Below, one piece after another: positions 1-12,651 of a DNA stretch of 64,000 nt. A model generated the notes under the pieces. That model did no database searches. It was not told the DNA's origin and saw nothing but the letters and a program-made list of their open reading frames with translations. Both the position numbers and the translations under genes were made by a program. Origin of the DNA: Brachynemurus nebulosus. Taxonomy: Eukaryota > Arthropoda > Insecta > Neuroptera > Myrmeleontidae. Positions within the stretch are counted from its first letter, which is position 1; each line of letters begins with the position of its first letter. The stretch covers positions 744,001 to 808,000 of the forward strand of contig JAPWDM010000024.1 in NCBI GenBank assembly GCA_035578155.1, in the 5' to 3' direction.

Positions 1-612
1 AACTGTTAAAAAACAAGAAAAATCATGTTCTTTTGGGTATAAAAATGGTGGGAGTGGGGGTTAAAAGTCGAGACCCCCAAAAGGCACGCCCTTGATACTA
101 ACTCAATCCGAATACAAAATTTCAGCCCTCTAGGTTTATCTGGGTGACCTGTGCGAGTGGTACAAACTTCAAAACGTCGAAAAAGCATGATATTGTAGTT
201 TAAAAATGAGGGGGGTGGGGGTAAAATATTAAAACCTTCAAAAAGCACAACCTAGGTATGAACACTATCAACACACCAAATTTCAATCCTCTACGTTGAT
301 TCTGGAGGGCTGGGGCGTGTTAGATCCAGCGAAAATCGTTTTTTTTCCCTCTACTCCCACCAAATCATCCTAGGAAACTGAATTTTGGATGTGTTGTAGA
401 TAATTGACCGAAAAATTATTTCCAACCGGTTTGGAAAATTTTTATTGATTTCCCGCCCCCAACACCCCCTTAAAGGTTGGGTCGGATCCAAAATTTGCCC
501 AAAATTTGACCCCACTTTGATAGTATTGTTGTGCATCGGAATGAGCTCCATTTACCAAATTTGAGCTCTTAACTTCCATAGGGGGGGCCCTACACATATT
601 AAAAGGTAGCGG

Positions 613-682
<70 letters not shown>

Positions 683-810
683 CATTTTTTTCTACATATT
701 CGTGTTCTACGGGTCCGAAAACGGATAGCGCCCCTACTCTCGCCTCTCGCCGTTCTTGTCGTATAGACTGTATAAGTCTAATTTTTTCAAGGAAAAATTC
801 GACTAAAAAA
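1..810 (-). repeat. R0 dispersed repeat, copy A (cut by window start)
   Basis: This stretch is the reverse complement of 31968-32760, with many substitutions and small indels. Both copies carry a (TA)n tract at the same internal place and the same run of diverged sub-repeats around the phrase TAGAGGGCTGAAATTTTG. The inner end of the element is near the motif AGTCGAATTTTTC. No coding frame or terminal transposon signature is recognised, so the class is unknown. The left end lies outside the window. Confidence 0.75.
615..678. repeat. (TA)n microsatellite inside R0 copy A
   Basis: An uninterrupted TA tract. It matches in position the tract at 32101-32156 in the inverted R0 copy, so it is part of the element rather than a chance insertion. 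Confidence 0.95.
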
Positions 811-2749
811 TGCTATATAAAGCAAAACATAAACTAGGATAGGAACCGTATTCGATAATGTATACCTGAATGTCGTTAGAAGAGTAATAGAGTGAAAAAA
901 AAAATCAGGCCTGTTGCCAGAGACTGTGGTATTTGTCACCTTACTCACTCAATTGTGACGCTGTGGCGGGTCATTCAAAACCTGAAAGATGTCCGTATCT
1001 TGTGCCAAAAATTTAATTCCCTGTGATTAATAAATACAAAGTTACTAGCCTGTATATCTTTTTGTTACTACTGACACACCTCTCCCCTATATTCTTGAGA
1101 TGTTTTACTAATATTTTATAAAAAAAAAATATTTAGATAATTAAAGGTATTTCTCCCTTTAAAATGTCTTACACATCGTAAGTTTCATCCTACATTTCTC
1201 AAGCTGTACATACCTATTAATTTTTCACATTATTTTTCTTTATTAAATTTCGCTAAGCAAATTTGAATTTTCAAATTTGTTCGTTCTATATGGCTTATAA
1301 TATTATCGCTTTAACTTCGCTGCATTTATTTTTTGTTACCTACATCTAATTTTTTTTTATTAAAATCTACGACATTTTAAAGACTACTACGTAATGGTTT
1401 TCTCAGAGAGAGTTAACAACTCCCGTGGTAAGGTAGGTATATACAAAGGGTCGATTGTATTTGTAATTGAGAATTTTATTTCATTACTAACGAGTATTCG
1501 CCAATCGCCATGTGTTGAAATGCCACTCAAACAAAGAAAGTACATGAGTTTTAATTCTGCTTACTGATGAAGTGCTTTTGGAGGTACAATATTTTTTGTT
1601 TTCCGTCTGATGCGTACACAATCAGTAGGTTTTCCGACGCGTGAGCAGGCCACATACAGTTATCCATGTGAGAAGCATGGAGTCACGGGGAGAAAAAATT
1701 ATAGATTTTTTAATTTTCTCGTTAGTTGTACGTTAAATGTAGCCTACATTCAAAATTTTAATTTTTTAAAGCTTCAGAAAGTACTTCATAGTTTTGATGG
1801 TCATCAGTGAGTGACGAATTTCTGTGAGTGACGAGTGACTAGTGAGTAGTGAAGCTATATAAATTAAATTTGGGGTCTTTCCTTGTCTGGCGACTACATT
1901 CTACCCTGAAAATTTGAACTCCCAGGTATTATCTAGACCGAAATTTGGGTAAAAAAATAGAATGAATCTCTTCGAAAAAAGATACAGCAATGTTATGTTC
2001 GTTAGTTTTTGTTTGTCTTGGCAGGGGGACAGTACGGTGTTCTCATATATATTTGTAATTTTTAATAACTCACAAAGATAAATTTAAAAGAAAGTTAAAA
2101 CTAATATTACCTACCTATTCAAGATCGCTGGAATCTCACTTTTTTTCACAAAATAAGACAATTTCGCTTCAACTTAATGTTAAAATAATAATACTGGTTT
2201 ATGAATCCTCATTATGATAATATGTATATTGCTTTATATTTTCGCTCATATATACCAAATAATTTTTTCTTTAATGTGAAAAAAGATTTCCTCCGCATAT
2301 AGTCTCTTAAGTTTGTTAGTTTATCTGACAGTTTGTGCCTGGTTGGCCGTGAGGAACCGGATACCGTCTAGTCCGGTGGAAAACCGGACGGCTTACAAGT
2401 CTGCTTTGAATCGATACTTCTGTAGAATTGATGATAATGTTGATATATTCACTATAATAATTTATAATCAGAGGCACATAACAGTAAATCATTGTTGTTT
2501 CACTGCCCAGGACATAAATGTTTATGTATGTACGCTCTGTACCCTCTGTACTGCCTGTAACATTGTATATTTGTATGACAACAACAAAGAGGAGTGGCAG
2601 ACAAGTGAATATTACATATTAGTTTTATGAGTTTATAATGTATTTACACAACAATGTTGTGTCAATAAAATTTCTCTTGAGATTTTCGCAAGAGTATAGG
2701 ATAAATAGCTTTGTTCTACCGTTTGTGTGTTTATTGTTGTGCATATTAT
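811..2749. other. AT-rich stretch, no gene recognised
   Basis: I see no supported coding region. The only local structure is a small degenerate GAGTGAC-type repeat near 1807-1850. A 105-codon frame at 2313-2630 has no family resemblance and looks like chance. Confidence 0.5.
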
Positions 2750-3545
2750 CAGGGGTGCAACAACTACAAATCGGCCGGGGAAGGGATCCAATAAAAATTT
2801 ATATAACCCAGTTCTCCATAAACATTACGAAAATTTGATTTGAAAATAAAAAATATCAATAGACCATTAAAAAATTTAGGTACTTTTTAATATAAATAAT
2901 TTGTCTATTTAGTATCTTTAATATTTATACCTTCTATACTTTTTCATATAAAGGTACCTAGATCCAGGTACCTTGTCACACCATTGAAATTGTAAAAAAA
3001 TAATTTGACTCCTGTGTCTATCACCAATAAATCAAAAATATATACTAAAACAATAAACAACCTAATATTTGTGATAAATTAGGAGCTATTACAAAGCTTT
3101 AACTTTAATTTGAGTATTCTTAAAATCTATACTTTTTAGTTTGAAATGCTGGGTATTTCGTAACTCACATACGGATAAAACTTGGTGACGCGTTAGAACT
3201 TGCAAAACACGTTTGTAAACATACGTGGCAGCAACATGTGAGTGCATAGATTGTACCTTGATATGGCATAAAATAGCAAAGGAATGCCATTCAAACAAGA
3301 AGGCTATATTAAAGACTAGATTATACATAAAATTACACATAACGCACCTAAATTGTAAACTAGTAAATACTATAAACATAAATATAAAATGTATAATGTA
3401 TGTTAAATAAAAAATTATTAAAAATAATTCTCGATTGTTATGCAATAGTTGTCATAGGGGTTTGGATAACTTTGATTTTATGAGGGGTCCACGTAATTTT
3501 AGGAAGGGACCGGACAATTTCGATTTCCTTGTTGTTGCGCCCCTG
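2750..3545. mobile_element. hAT-like non-autonomous element
   Basis: The two ends form an inverted repeat of roughly 25 bp. The left end starts CAGGGGTGCAACAACTAC and the right end, read on the other strand, starts CAGGGGCGCAACAACAAG. A CAGGG(G) start is usual for hAT elements. The 8-bp flanks are catattat and tattttat (6 of 8 match), compatible with an aged 8-bp target duplication. No transposase is recognised between the ends; the open frames inside (3089-3445, 3225-3410) show no known domain. Confidence 0.55.
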
Positions 3546-4159
3546 TATTTTATACAGAGATGTGATACTGTTTGCATGTACATTAGCTTGGAATACATTG
3601 ATACTTTTTTTTTTAAAAATGATTGCAATGGAGTAGTAAAAATAATGGTACTAATCATGGTAAATAAAAATTATTCTACTAGGTAATTCTCAAGTAAATT
3701 TTGACACCTAAAAACTCATAGTTCTAAATTTTGATGACTTATATTTTTATAATCCATAAGTGTTGTTAGTCGTGTTTGGCTATAAAACTTTTGCAAGATT
3801 TTTTTTTTTCTGTACAGTAAGTACATGTGGGTAAAGTGACTCATTAATAAACCACCTAAAATTATGTTTCTCGTTTTTTTCCAAATCAATGGTAATAGCG
3901 AAGATGAAAATAATGTTAATAATAACGTGTTTAATAAGTAAGTAGCATACTTAAATCCATTCACGTAAGCCCTATAGTTATTTATGTCTATTTCTGGCCG
4001 ATTTTATCCGTTATTGAGTAATAATAATATTAATCTTCAATTAAGTTACAATTTAATCTGTATAGAACTTAAAATGTTTCTATAGTCAAAATAACAATAT
4101 TTCAAAATTTAAGATTAATAAATTTTTTTCAAAGTAAATTATAATAGTATATTATGGAA
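3546..4159. other. AT-rich stretch, nothing recognised
   Basis: No coding, RNA or repeat signal that I can support, apart from short homopolymer runs. Confidence 0.5.
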
Positions 4160-4164
4160 CTGAG

Positions 4165-4235
4165 ATTGTAAGTTGCATATTACACATGAGCAAAAAAGTT
4201 ACACAATTACGGAGTAATGTGTAATGTGACTTACA
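4165..4235. repeat. Dispersed repeat fragment shared (inverted) with 43395-43460
   Basis: The phrase around GCATATTACACATGAGCAAA is matched on the opposite strand near 43400-43455, where the same order of TTACACA, an AAAAAGTT block and a TGTGTAAT block recurs. This suggests a small transposon family of unknown class. Confidence 0.4.
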
Positions 4236-4521
4236 TTATACTTTATCTGCAAAATTCACAATAAATACTACTAATTTGGCGTGAGTATTAAAATTACGAA
4301 CTTGAAATGTATTAAAAAGAAATAGTAATTGTCGGTTGTTCGGTAAAAAACACAGGTGAGACAGATCAAGCCTACGTATAAAAAAGTGAAATCCTAAAGT
4401 TGCAGTAAGTAGCAATTTACACCATTACTGATTTAGTCTGTTACTGATTGCCGTGGTGTTCACGTCAAAATAAAAATCATGTTTTTTTTAATCAACTCGT
4501 GAAATTTAAACAGAAAAAAAT

Positions 4522-4596
4522 ATGAAGTGTGTCGTATTTAACTGTAAAAATTCTACTGAATAAAAAATTTCTCGAAATAAAGGGATATCTTTCTTA
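4522..4596 (+). pseudogene. THAP zinc-finger first-exon fossil
   Basis: From an ATG at 4522 the frame reads MKCVVFNCKNSTE, then a stop at 4561-4563, then KISRNKGISFL. The C-x4-C spacing near the N terminus followed by a lysine/arginine-rich stretch and GISF is the start of the THAP C2CH zinc finger, found in host DNA-binding proteins and in transposases such as P-element and Kolobok types. The stop and the loss of a donor after ISF mark it as dead. The rest of the domain (distal Cys and His, tryptophan region) is not found downstream. A similar exon sits at 34922-34991. Homology by motif only; no database search was possible. Confidence 0.5.
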
Positions 4597-4792
4597 AAAC
4601 AAATTTATTTTTAATTGTTGACTGGTGGTAACTTACGGTGGCCATCATAGTATATAGTGTATGTATGCGAACTGCATATATCATCATCAAAATATATTAC
4701 TAACACATTGGTATATTCGTGTCCATACATCGTGTGTTGTGATTTATGTGTGCTGTGTTACGTCACCCATTGATTACAGTGGGGACAGTTTG

Positions 4793-4855
4793 GTAGACAT
4801 TCTAGTTTCACCCCTTGGTAAAAAATTTACCAAAGGGTCAAACTAGAATGTCTAC
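4793..4855. repeat. Near-perfect hairpin (63 nt)
   Basis: The arms begin GTAGACATTCTAGTTT and end with its reverse complement, and the centre GGTAAAAAATTTACC is itself palindromic. Arms are about 28 bp with one or two differences. It may be a tiny foldback element or the closed end of one. Confidence 0.7.
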
Positions 4856-5756
4856 CTAGAATGTAAGTAGGTATAGTAAGCTGTTATTCTTTACATACAG
4901 TCATGTGTAAAGTACAAAGTTAGGCACTGTTTAATGTAAAACTTAGCTTACCTAGATAGTACTTTATACACTTCTATAAAGCTAGCCGTCTCCAAAACAA
5001 AAATCTCTGAATTTCCCCAAAAACAACTAGGTAAAAAATAGGCGTATTTTAGGCGTTATTTAGGTGGAGTACAAAATCTTTAAGAAAAAAACATTAGGTG
5101 AATCGTACATCGTCGTCCTTTTGACGCACACTATTTCAGTTTAAAAAAAAACGACAATAAATATAAACAAAATTTATAAGTCTTATGTGTTATAATACAA
5201 ATAAATTAGATAACAGAAGTTTCACAGCAAGCAGGCAACGACAAGTTGTAGTATTGGAGCAGGTAGAGAAGTTCGTTCGTCGTTTTGACGAGTACGTATG
5301 ATTCTAGGGTTAATATTTCTACAATTTTTGTAAAGATTTCAACGATGATATTGGTGCATTTCACTTGGTTTTTGATGAAAATAATGGTGAAGCAATACCC
5401 AAAAATTGTGAAGATCGTTGTCAAACTGAACATCGAAGACAAAATGGAATCACTATACCCTTCCTTCTTTACCTGATTTTCTTTGCCCTTTGAATTGAAG
5501 TAAATTCTGCAAACAAAGAAAGAAATTCAATCTATAATATTTTTAATTAACTTACCTAATCAATATATAATATCTATATAATTAAAACCAATTTAACTTT
5601 AGAAATACACTTTTATTTTGAAATATTCCGTCTTCATACATATATTTGTTTTTGTTGAATGCACAATTGTTGAATGATGCTATACAAAGTAGTAAATGCG
5701 CGCCAAACCGGTTTTTTGTGTGGGAAGTACATTACAGACATTCTTCCAAACTACAC
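4856..5756. other. No gene recognised; one decayed coding-like patch
   Basis: Most of this is AT-rich without structure. On the plus strand at about 5326-5478 one frame is open with mixed, protein-like composition and ends in a hydrophobic stretch before a TGA, but the frame is closed by several stops just upstream and matches no family I know. I do not call it a gene. Confidence 0.4.
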
Positions 5757-5941
5757 AAAAATTGTGTTAATTTTTGTTGTTCAAAACAGATTAATATTTT
5801 TATTCTGTTAAATCAAAATTAACACAAACACTAAATGTTACATTAAAACAGCGTTGGGTTACTTATTTAACACAAAAATTTTAACCACTAGTTAAAATTT
5901 TAACCACTAGTTTTTTACGCAGAACACAAATTTTTTCACTG
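5757..5941 (-). mobile_element. Half copy of the CACAGT MITE family
   Basis: This matches, on the opposite strand, the left half of the complete element at 50904-51861: the landmarks TTGTTCAAAACAG, TTCTGTTAAATC, TTATTTAACACAAAAATT and a terminal TTTTTTCACTG occur in order, and a TA follows the terminus. A 19-bp block ending AACCACTAG is duplicated in tandem. The other half of the element is absent. Confidence 0.6.
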
Positions 5942-5942
5942 T

Positions 5943-6290
5943 ATGGGAGCGTTGTGCTAAACGTTAAAAACGTTATATACAGCGTTTCGACTGGATTTTA
6001 GATATTGATTATGTAATTCAATATAAAACATCTTTATAACGTTCCCGGCGCTCCTACTGGAAATATGATAGTGGGAATGATTTTAAAAACGCTGTGCACA
6101 GCGCTCCCAGTGTTTGCTGGACTTTATATATTTGTTATACAACTGGAAACCCTGTGTATAATGTTTCCAACTTTATTCACTTTATTACTGTCACAGTGGG
6201 GACGCTGGTAACGTTATAAAGTTGTATAATAAACATATAAAGTTCACCAAACAGTGAGAGCGCTGTGCATAGCGTTCTTAACGTTCTTAA
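5943..6290. repeat. Degenerate repeats with a GGGAGCGCTGTGC-type core
   Basis: Related blocks occur near 5945, 6046, 6090, 6150, 6190 and 6252, in both orientations, for example AGCGCTGTGCACAGCG and AGCGCTGTGCATAGCG. It resembles an eroded foldback or small minisatellite. No family can be assigned. Confidence 0.45.
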
Positions 6291-7302
6291 CGAGTAAGAG
6301 AAAAAAATTAATGTGCTATTACCGATCTCATGAAATGTCATCTTTTTCAAAAAATTTATATTTGTTACCACCTTGTATATTAATGGTTAATTACTAATTT
6401 AAACAGGTGTTGTTGCTGGTTTTGTCCCAGGAATTGCATACACGTAATGGTTTTTTTTACTCATTATTGGAGTAAAATTTATGCTGATGAATTTTTGAAA
6501 AATTTATATTGGAGTATACCGAGAGATTTATTTTAAAAAAGTTATTTGATGTTGTTAATAGAGAACCTGCCTGATCTTTGAATTACGACACTAGCGCGTA
6601 TGGTGCCTATATTTAGCATTTTTTAAATGTAAGAGTTTAATTAATATAAGTAGGCTATTTTGAAATAAAAGTTTGTTATTTTTTATGAAAAATGTCAAAT
6701 TGCAAATAAAATGATTATAAAAAGCGGTTTTCGAGATGTCCAAGTGACTGATTTATGTAATTCTTGTTACAAAAAAGGAAAATACTTGTGTCAAAATGGT
6801 CATATGTACACGAGATTTAAGAACTATTATATATTTGTGTTCGAAGTGGAATAACAGCCAGTTATGCGACAAACAAATATAAAACTTCACTGTAATATAA
6901 CTATTAAAGTAAGTGGCTAATTATACATTTTTTAAAAAGATTTAATTTAAATTTTTAGTAATAAATAAATATTTATCTGTGCGGTTACAATGTTGCATTG
7001 AACGTAGTCAATTTATCTGTTGTATTTAAAACAACAACAATTACTTGTAAAAAACTTATAAATTGACTTATAGAGACGTCACTAGTGACAATGGTGACAA
7101 TTCAGGTTCTCTGTATTTACTTTATTTAATATTTATATATTAAAATTATAAATATTAAAAAGTAATAATTAATACAAAAGTATAAACTTGTTAATGAATT
7201 TATATGAAAATCTATGGTTACAAAAAATTTGCGCTGACATGCTCACGCGTGTACTTATAAAATTATTGAAAAAGGCGCCACTTGTCTTTATGCAGCTTCT
7301 CT
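6291..7302. other. AT-rich stretch, nothing recognised
   Basis: No supported coding region, RNA gene or element end was seen. Confidence 0.5.
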
Positions 7303-7395
7303 TACCGGTTTTTGGAATTTTAATACCGGTTTTACAAAACGTATAAAAATGTTCGGTATTCCGGTTTCCGGTAATACCGAAATCCCGGTATCTAA
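7303..7395. repeat. TACCGG-rich repeat patch
   Basis: Variants of TACCGGT and CCGGTATT recur in both orientations within about 90 bp. Such runs are common near the ends of some hAT elements, but no matching second end was found here, so the class is left open. Confidence 0.4.
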
Positions 7396-7826
7396 GCTTT
7401 AGCTCTCAGTAATGTTAAGTTTGCCTGGCAGGAATGTTTTTCAGCGTCACAATTAGTTTCACTCGGCGCCGTGGAGAGAACTAACTGGCTTCGGAGACAA
7501 ACAGAATTGTTTAAAAACTTTTGCCCAAAAATACAGTTGACGGAAAAAAAGACCTTTTCACTTTTTTCCGGGCCCATTATCAATGGATCCGTATACCGAA
7601 GTTACATCACCGGCTGTCCTCCCTCGTCCGGCCTGTCTTCACTCTTTTCGAACAATGCTAGCAATAAAATTAAAAAAAAGAATTATTTAAATTTTATTGT
7701 TTAGTACATACATGCAGGGTTTGATTTATAAACGAAATTGAGAGTGGCATTATTTAGACAAAGTGATTCAAAATGTTGCGTCGCACGGAACGAAACTGTG
7801 TAAGGAAACCACCACATTATGTACTG
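7396..7826. other. No gene recognised
   Basis: Overlapping open frames on both strands (7392-7583, 7471-7704) show no known domain and look like chance. Confidence 0.4.
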
Positions 7827-9389
7827 ACAAGGAGATGCACCCAGAGTAAAATTCAGGACTTTGATGAAACTTCGCTGGTGTGTAGTATAGGTAAAAATAA
7901 GGGACCCGTATTTTTTTTTATCGGCCATCGTCCACGTTTACGGGGTGAAACCAGCCCCTAAATTTGGGGGTTCAAATCGTATTTCTTAAGGTACCTCGAA
8001 AACTATAAGAGACAGAGGAAAACTTTAAATTGATGAAATGTTACTCTTTCAAAGACCTATTCACCTGTATAGGTTAAACCAGGACTTGGTTCATAAGGGG
8101 GGCTAAAGGGGTGAAAATGGGGGTAAATTTTCTTGCACAGCCTGAATGGTTTAATGTATCAAATTTTTGCCATCATAAATAGAAAGAGCACCAAAAATAA
8201 GGGGACACGTGTTTTTGAGTTTTTTCGAAATATGTGTGGTATCCAAGTCACATAAGGAAGAATAACATAGGGTAGATTATATAGTATTATTATTGATTGC
8301 AAATACGTCCTATATTTTTTTATTTTTATGTTTATTTTCATCATGAAAATATAAATTTTTACTTTCCGATAATGATTCATGTATTTTTTAGTACTTATTT
8401 AATTGGTAATTTAGCCATGTATATATTTGGTTACTCATATTCGATATTTTTATACCTATTTCTGCGAAAGCTCTCTGGTTTGCAAGTTTTAATGAACGTT
8501 CGACAAGAATCAATAATCTTCCACTAAACAATTGCATTTATCTTCTTACAAATTCGTTTTTGACCAAATAAATGCGGTTTATTTCTGTCTCAACATTCAA
8601 ACTATTTTTCTTATTCTTTTTTTGTATGTTGTTCCACATTTCCCATATGGAAAAATTTATTACAAAGCACGTGAACAGTGAACGGAAGAGACTAAAATGC
8701 TTCTTGTCGAGCATTCATTAACACAGGCACACCAGAGAACTTTAACTTTCGTAAAAATAGGCATAAAAAATATCAAATATGAGTAACCAAATGTACACAT
8801 GGCTAAATTACCAATTAAGTTATTACTGAAAAATATATGAATCATTATCGGAAAGTAAAAAAATACATTTTCATGGTGAAATTAAACATAAATATAAAAA
8901 AATATAGAACGTATTTGCAATCAATAATAATGCAATATAATCTACCCTATTTTTTCTTCTTTATATGGCTTGGATACCACACATATTTCGAAAAAACGCA
9001 AGAACACGTATCCCTTAATTTTTGGCGCACTTTCTATTTATAGTGGCAAAAATTTGATTCATTGAACCATTCAGGCTGTGCAAGAAAATTTACCCCCATT
9101 TTCACCCCTCCAGACTTCTTTATGAACTCAGCCCTGGTTTAACCTATACGGGTGAATAGGTCTATCAAAGAATAACATTTCATCAATTTAAAGTTTTCCT
9201 CTATCTCTTATAATTTTCGAGATATCTTAAGAAATACGTTTTGAACTCCGAAATTTAGGGACTGGTTTCACCCCGTAAACGTCGACGATGGCCGATAAAA
9301 AAAAATACGAGTCCCTTATTTTTACCTATACTACACACCAGCGAAGTTCCATCAAAATCCCGAATTTCACTCTGGGTGTATCTCCTTGT
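7827..9389. mobile_element. Foldback element, about 1.56 kb
   Basis: The left arm (7827 to about 8515) and the right arm (about 8695 to 9389) are inverted copies over nearly 700 bp, with moderate divergence. The ends read ACAAGGAGATGCACCC and, on the other strand, ACAAGGAGATACACCC. About 180 bp of unique sequence lies between the arms. A third, single-arm copy lies at 39025-39430. Flanks show no clear target duplication, so the transposon class is unknown. Several open frames lie within the arms, but they mirror each other across the palindrome and are not convincing genes. Confidence 0.75.
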
Positions 9390-9708
9390 GAGTATAATAC
9401 TATTGAGAATTTGTGTAAAAAGTAATCACTCTGTACACAAAAGTGTTACATACATATTTGTTAGCAGTGAAACTGTTAATTACATTGTGGTTATGAGTTC
9501 AAGGCTCATTCTAAATTACATACATTATCAATTTAATTTTTATTTTCAAATAATAAATAATTGCATTGATCAAATGTTGTTTCCGTTTTTAATTTTTTTT
9601 ATTTGATTTTCACTGTTAAAATTTTTATTTCCATTTTTTTAAATTCTATACATATTGAAAATAAACAAACTTGCTGAGAAAAAATTCTCAATTATTTGTA
9701 CAACTCTC
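9390..9708. other. No gene recognised
   Basis: AT-rich sequence with no feature I can support. Confidence 0.5.
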
Positions 9709-9712
9709 TTAA

Positions 9713-10297
9713 AGGGGTAATATTACCTTGTAAGGCCGAAATTAAGGGTGATTTTCATGAATTTATTGCGGAAAGACAAAACATTTAATTCAATTTCGGT
9801 TTTTTGTACATGTTTACATATTTCTGAATAAAAATATTTTTTTTGTATTATTCAAAAACAAAATGGCGATACAACAACGGGATGAAACATTGATTTTTTT
9901 ATGGCCTCCGTTGCCGTAGTCGTACAGGTCGCAAATTCGCTCCTATAACAAAAAAACAAAAAAAAATTTGAAATTATTTCACAAAATTTAGTGAACGGCC
10001 GTAGAATTTTTTGAAATATTGATTTTGAAAAAAATGGCGGCGATTTGAAAAAAAAAGAGCTTCTTCCGGAAAAATCGACCGAAAATCGGATATAAAATCG
10101 ATAAATTTTCACTAATCAAAAAGTTCTACGGCCGTTCACTAGATAACTTAATTTTTCAGTTACAGTTAAAGTTTCAAGTCGGTTGGTTGAAAATTGAAGG
10201 CCCGTGCGATACGGCAAGCTCGAAAAACATGGTTTCGAGAAAAACTTGAGAGATGTTATGAGATATTATTTTTGAATAGCTTAGGAAGTGTTCAGCC

Positions 10298-10329
<32 letters not shown>

Positions 10330-10360
10330 TCAAAAAAAATTTACAAAGCAGTATTACTCC
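9713..10360. mobile_element. TTAA-flanked, piggyBac-like non-autonomous element
   Basis: TTAA lies at 9709-9712 and 10361-10364. The ends are imperfect inverted repeats: AGGGGTAATATTACCTTGTAA at the left and, on the other strand, GGAGTAATACTGCTTTGTAA at the right. A duplicated TTAA target is the hallmark of piggyBac elements. Inside, a second inverted pair carries CGGCCGTAGAA (about 9991-10012 against 10119-10139), and a long A run sits at about 10301-10326. No transposase is present. Confidence 0.6.
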
Positions 10361-10364
10361 TTAA

Positions 10365-12008
10365 CCTTAGAAGTTTGCTTGTGAAATAATTTTTAAAAGA
10401 TTAGTTACCGTTTAGATATTATCAAATTTTTAAATGTGTAAATTTGCGGTTTTCAAAAGTACATCAAAACATATAATGAAGAATATTTCTTTTTAGAGTT
10501 TCGTCAAATCTTTCCGTCCGTCCGTCAAACCGCTATAGCTTTCACATTTTTTGGCTTATGAAGACAAAATTGGACATATCTCAATTAAAAAAGCGTAAAA
10601 ATAAAATTTTTTCAATGCTTAGATATAGATATTTGCCAATATTTAATCAAAAATTTATAAAAATATAATCCAGCGGTGCATATAGCTAAGGTACTCGGGT
10701 GGCGGAGGAGTCTTATGTGGGAAATGAAAGAGCTAAAAGAATTTAAAGAAAAAAAATAAACGAGCAATCAATAACTCAATTGTTCAAATATGTATTTTCT
10801 TGGGGAGTCTCGTGACACAAAAATTATCGATGTTTCCTTAAAATCTACTTGATAACCAAAAAGCAAAATTAGGCGTCAACTGGCTTAATAATCCGAAATT
10901 TTGCCAATATGATTCCCAAAATTAAATAATATCTAGTGCATATTTTTTATTCTTGGGGTTGAGAGGTGATTCCTTGACCCCCACCTCCCTGTATACGTGC
11001 CAGGAGATTGATATACTTTTCAATGCTTAAATAGCAACTTTTTTCACCTACCGTATATAGGTATAAATTAAACTGAGCTCCATTTTACCATTTTTCATTG
11101 TTAAGTTTCGTTTGTCAAATATTGAAGTTTAAAGTGACAATTTTAAATGTCCAGCACACACTTATTGTTAGTGACTTTTTCGTTGGTCATCAAGGGAACA
11201 ATTTTTATATAACAGTACCTTGGGTTCTAGTTAGTAAAGCCCATGCGTAAATTTGCCCCTGAAACTTTAAAAATTAAGTTTTAAACAGCTTCTGTTTTTG
11301 AATATATAAAATTGTTAAAAAGTTTTGCAAAGTACTCAAGTTGACAGTGGCAATGATTTTGCTTTCGAGACTACTAATATAGCGGAAGGATTATTGGGAT
11401 CACTTTTGAAATATGAAATATTTTTTCGTTCCAAAATGAAAATTTTCACGTGCGTTTTACGTTTTAGAGCTTCCTGAGCAATTTTGGTTCCTGTCTGTTG
11501 GTCCGTCTGTGTATTTTATCGTTTTTGGTGAATTTCTTAGAAATAGTGCGCTTTAGTTCCTAGTTAGTCCCCTATGAATTTCATCACGATTGGAGTAATG
11601 GTAGTCGGGACGTTACCAGGAAACCCCATTAAATGTCGATACCTTACTTACTAATTCTATTTCGTTCAATTTTTATTGAGCCTTTTGGGTATTTAGGGGT
11701 TTTATATATGGTCCCCTATAAATTTCAATATAATTAAAGTGTGCATTCGCAAATGTAAAATACGGCAGTGAGGCCGTAGATAGTTCAATCTTTTTATCTG
11801 TGGCAATAATATTTTTATGCTATATAAGTAAGATGATATTACTTCAATTATACTTTTATTTATAAATTAATATTATTTTATTTATTTATTTTAGTTTTTT
11901 TTAGTTTTCTAGTTTATACTTCTTATAACATTCGAAAGATTTCAACAAAAACTATCTAAAATCGGTGAAAAAATAATAGTTTTCTAGTTTAGAGAGAGCT
12001 TTATAATA
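10365..12008. other. Dispersed repeat debris, no gene
   Basis: The stretch holds CCGTCCGTCCGTC near 10515 and CTGTCTGTTGGTCCGTCTG near 11490. Such pyrimidine-rich CTGTC/CCGTC phrases followed by AT-rich text recur near 21300, 23975 and 34090 and are typical of decayed insect repeats. No coding frame is supported. Confidence 0.4.
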
Positions 12009-12651
12009 TTAAGGGGAGATTCGCCGAAAAAACATGAAAAATCGACCATTATTATTATTTATTTTTTTTTTATACAAACAAATATTTTATTAAAAAAGCT
12101 AAATATATACAACATTGTTTCTATATGTCTTAAGAATACAAAAAAAATTTTAATTTAAAAATGAGCTGTGTATAAATGGCTTTGAAATCGACACTGCGAG
12201 ATTTTCCCACCTTGGTGTTTAGTCCCGTTCTGAAATCCCCAGTGAACCAAAAACAAAAATCAAGAATTTTCTGAAAATATACATGTATAATTATGGCACT
12301 AACCAGGATCTAAGAAAAAAGATAAAAAAACCAGCGAAAAATCACATTTTGAAAATAAATTTTAAAAAATCTCCGCTTTTTCTCGACTATAAACAGCCGC
12401 CATTTTGAAAATATATTACGGAACCAAAAGATCCTAGTTCCTGTCAAAACGACAGACTCGAGGAATAATATGCACTTTGATTTATGTCGGTATCTCAAAT
12501 ACTTTTTGAGATACATGAGGAACCATGTCGAAAAACGTCCTTTCGAAAAAAAAGCATTTAAAGTTTTTTAGATTTGAAAGTTTCTGGTGGACCCGCATTA
12601 TAAAAGTGCTATAAAAAAATTCACCTTTTTAGAGACCGTAAATTCAGAGAC

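Noticed and set aside
2313..2630. 105-codon frame
   Set aside because: No recognisable domain, AT-driven composition, no splice or promoter context.
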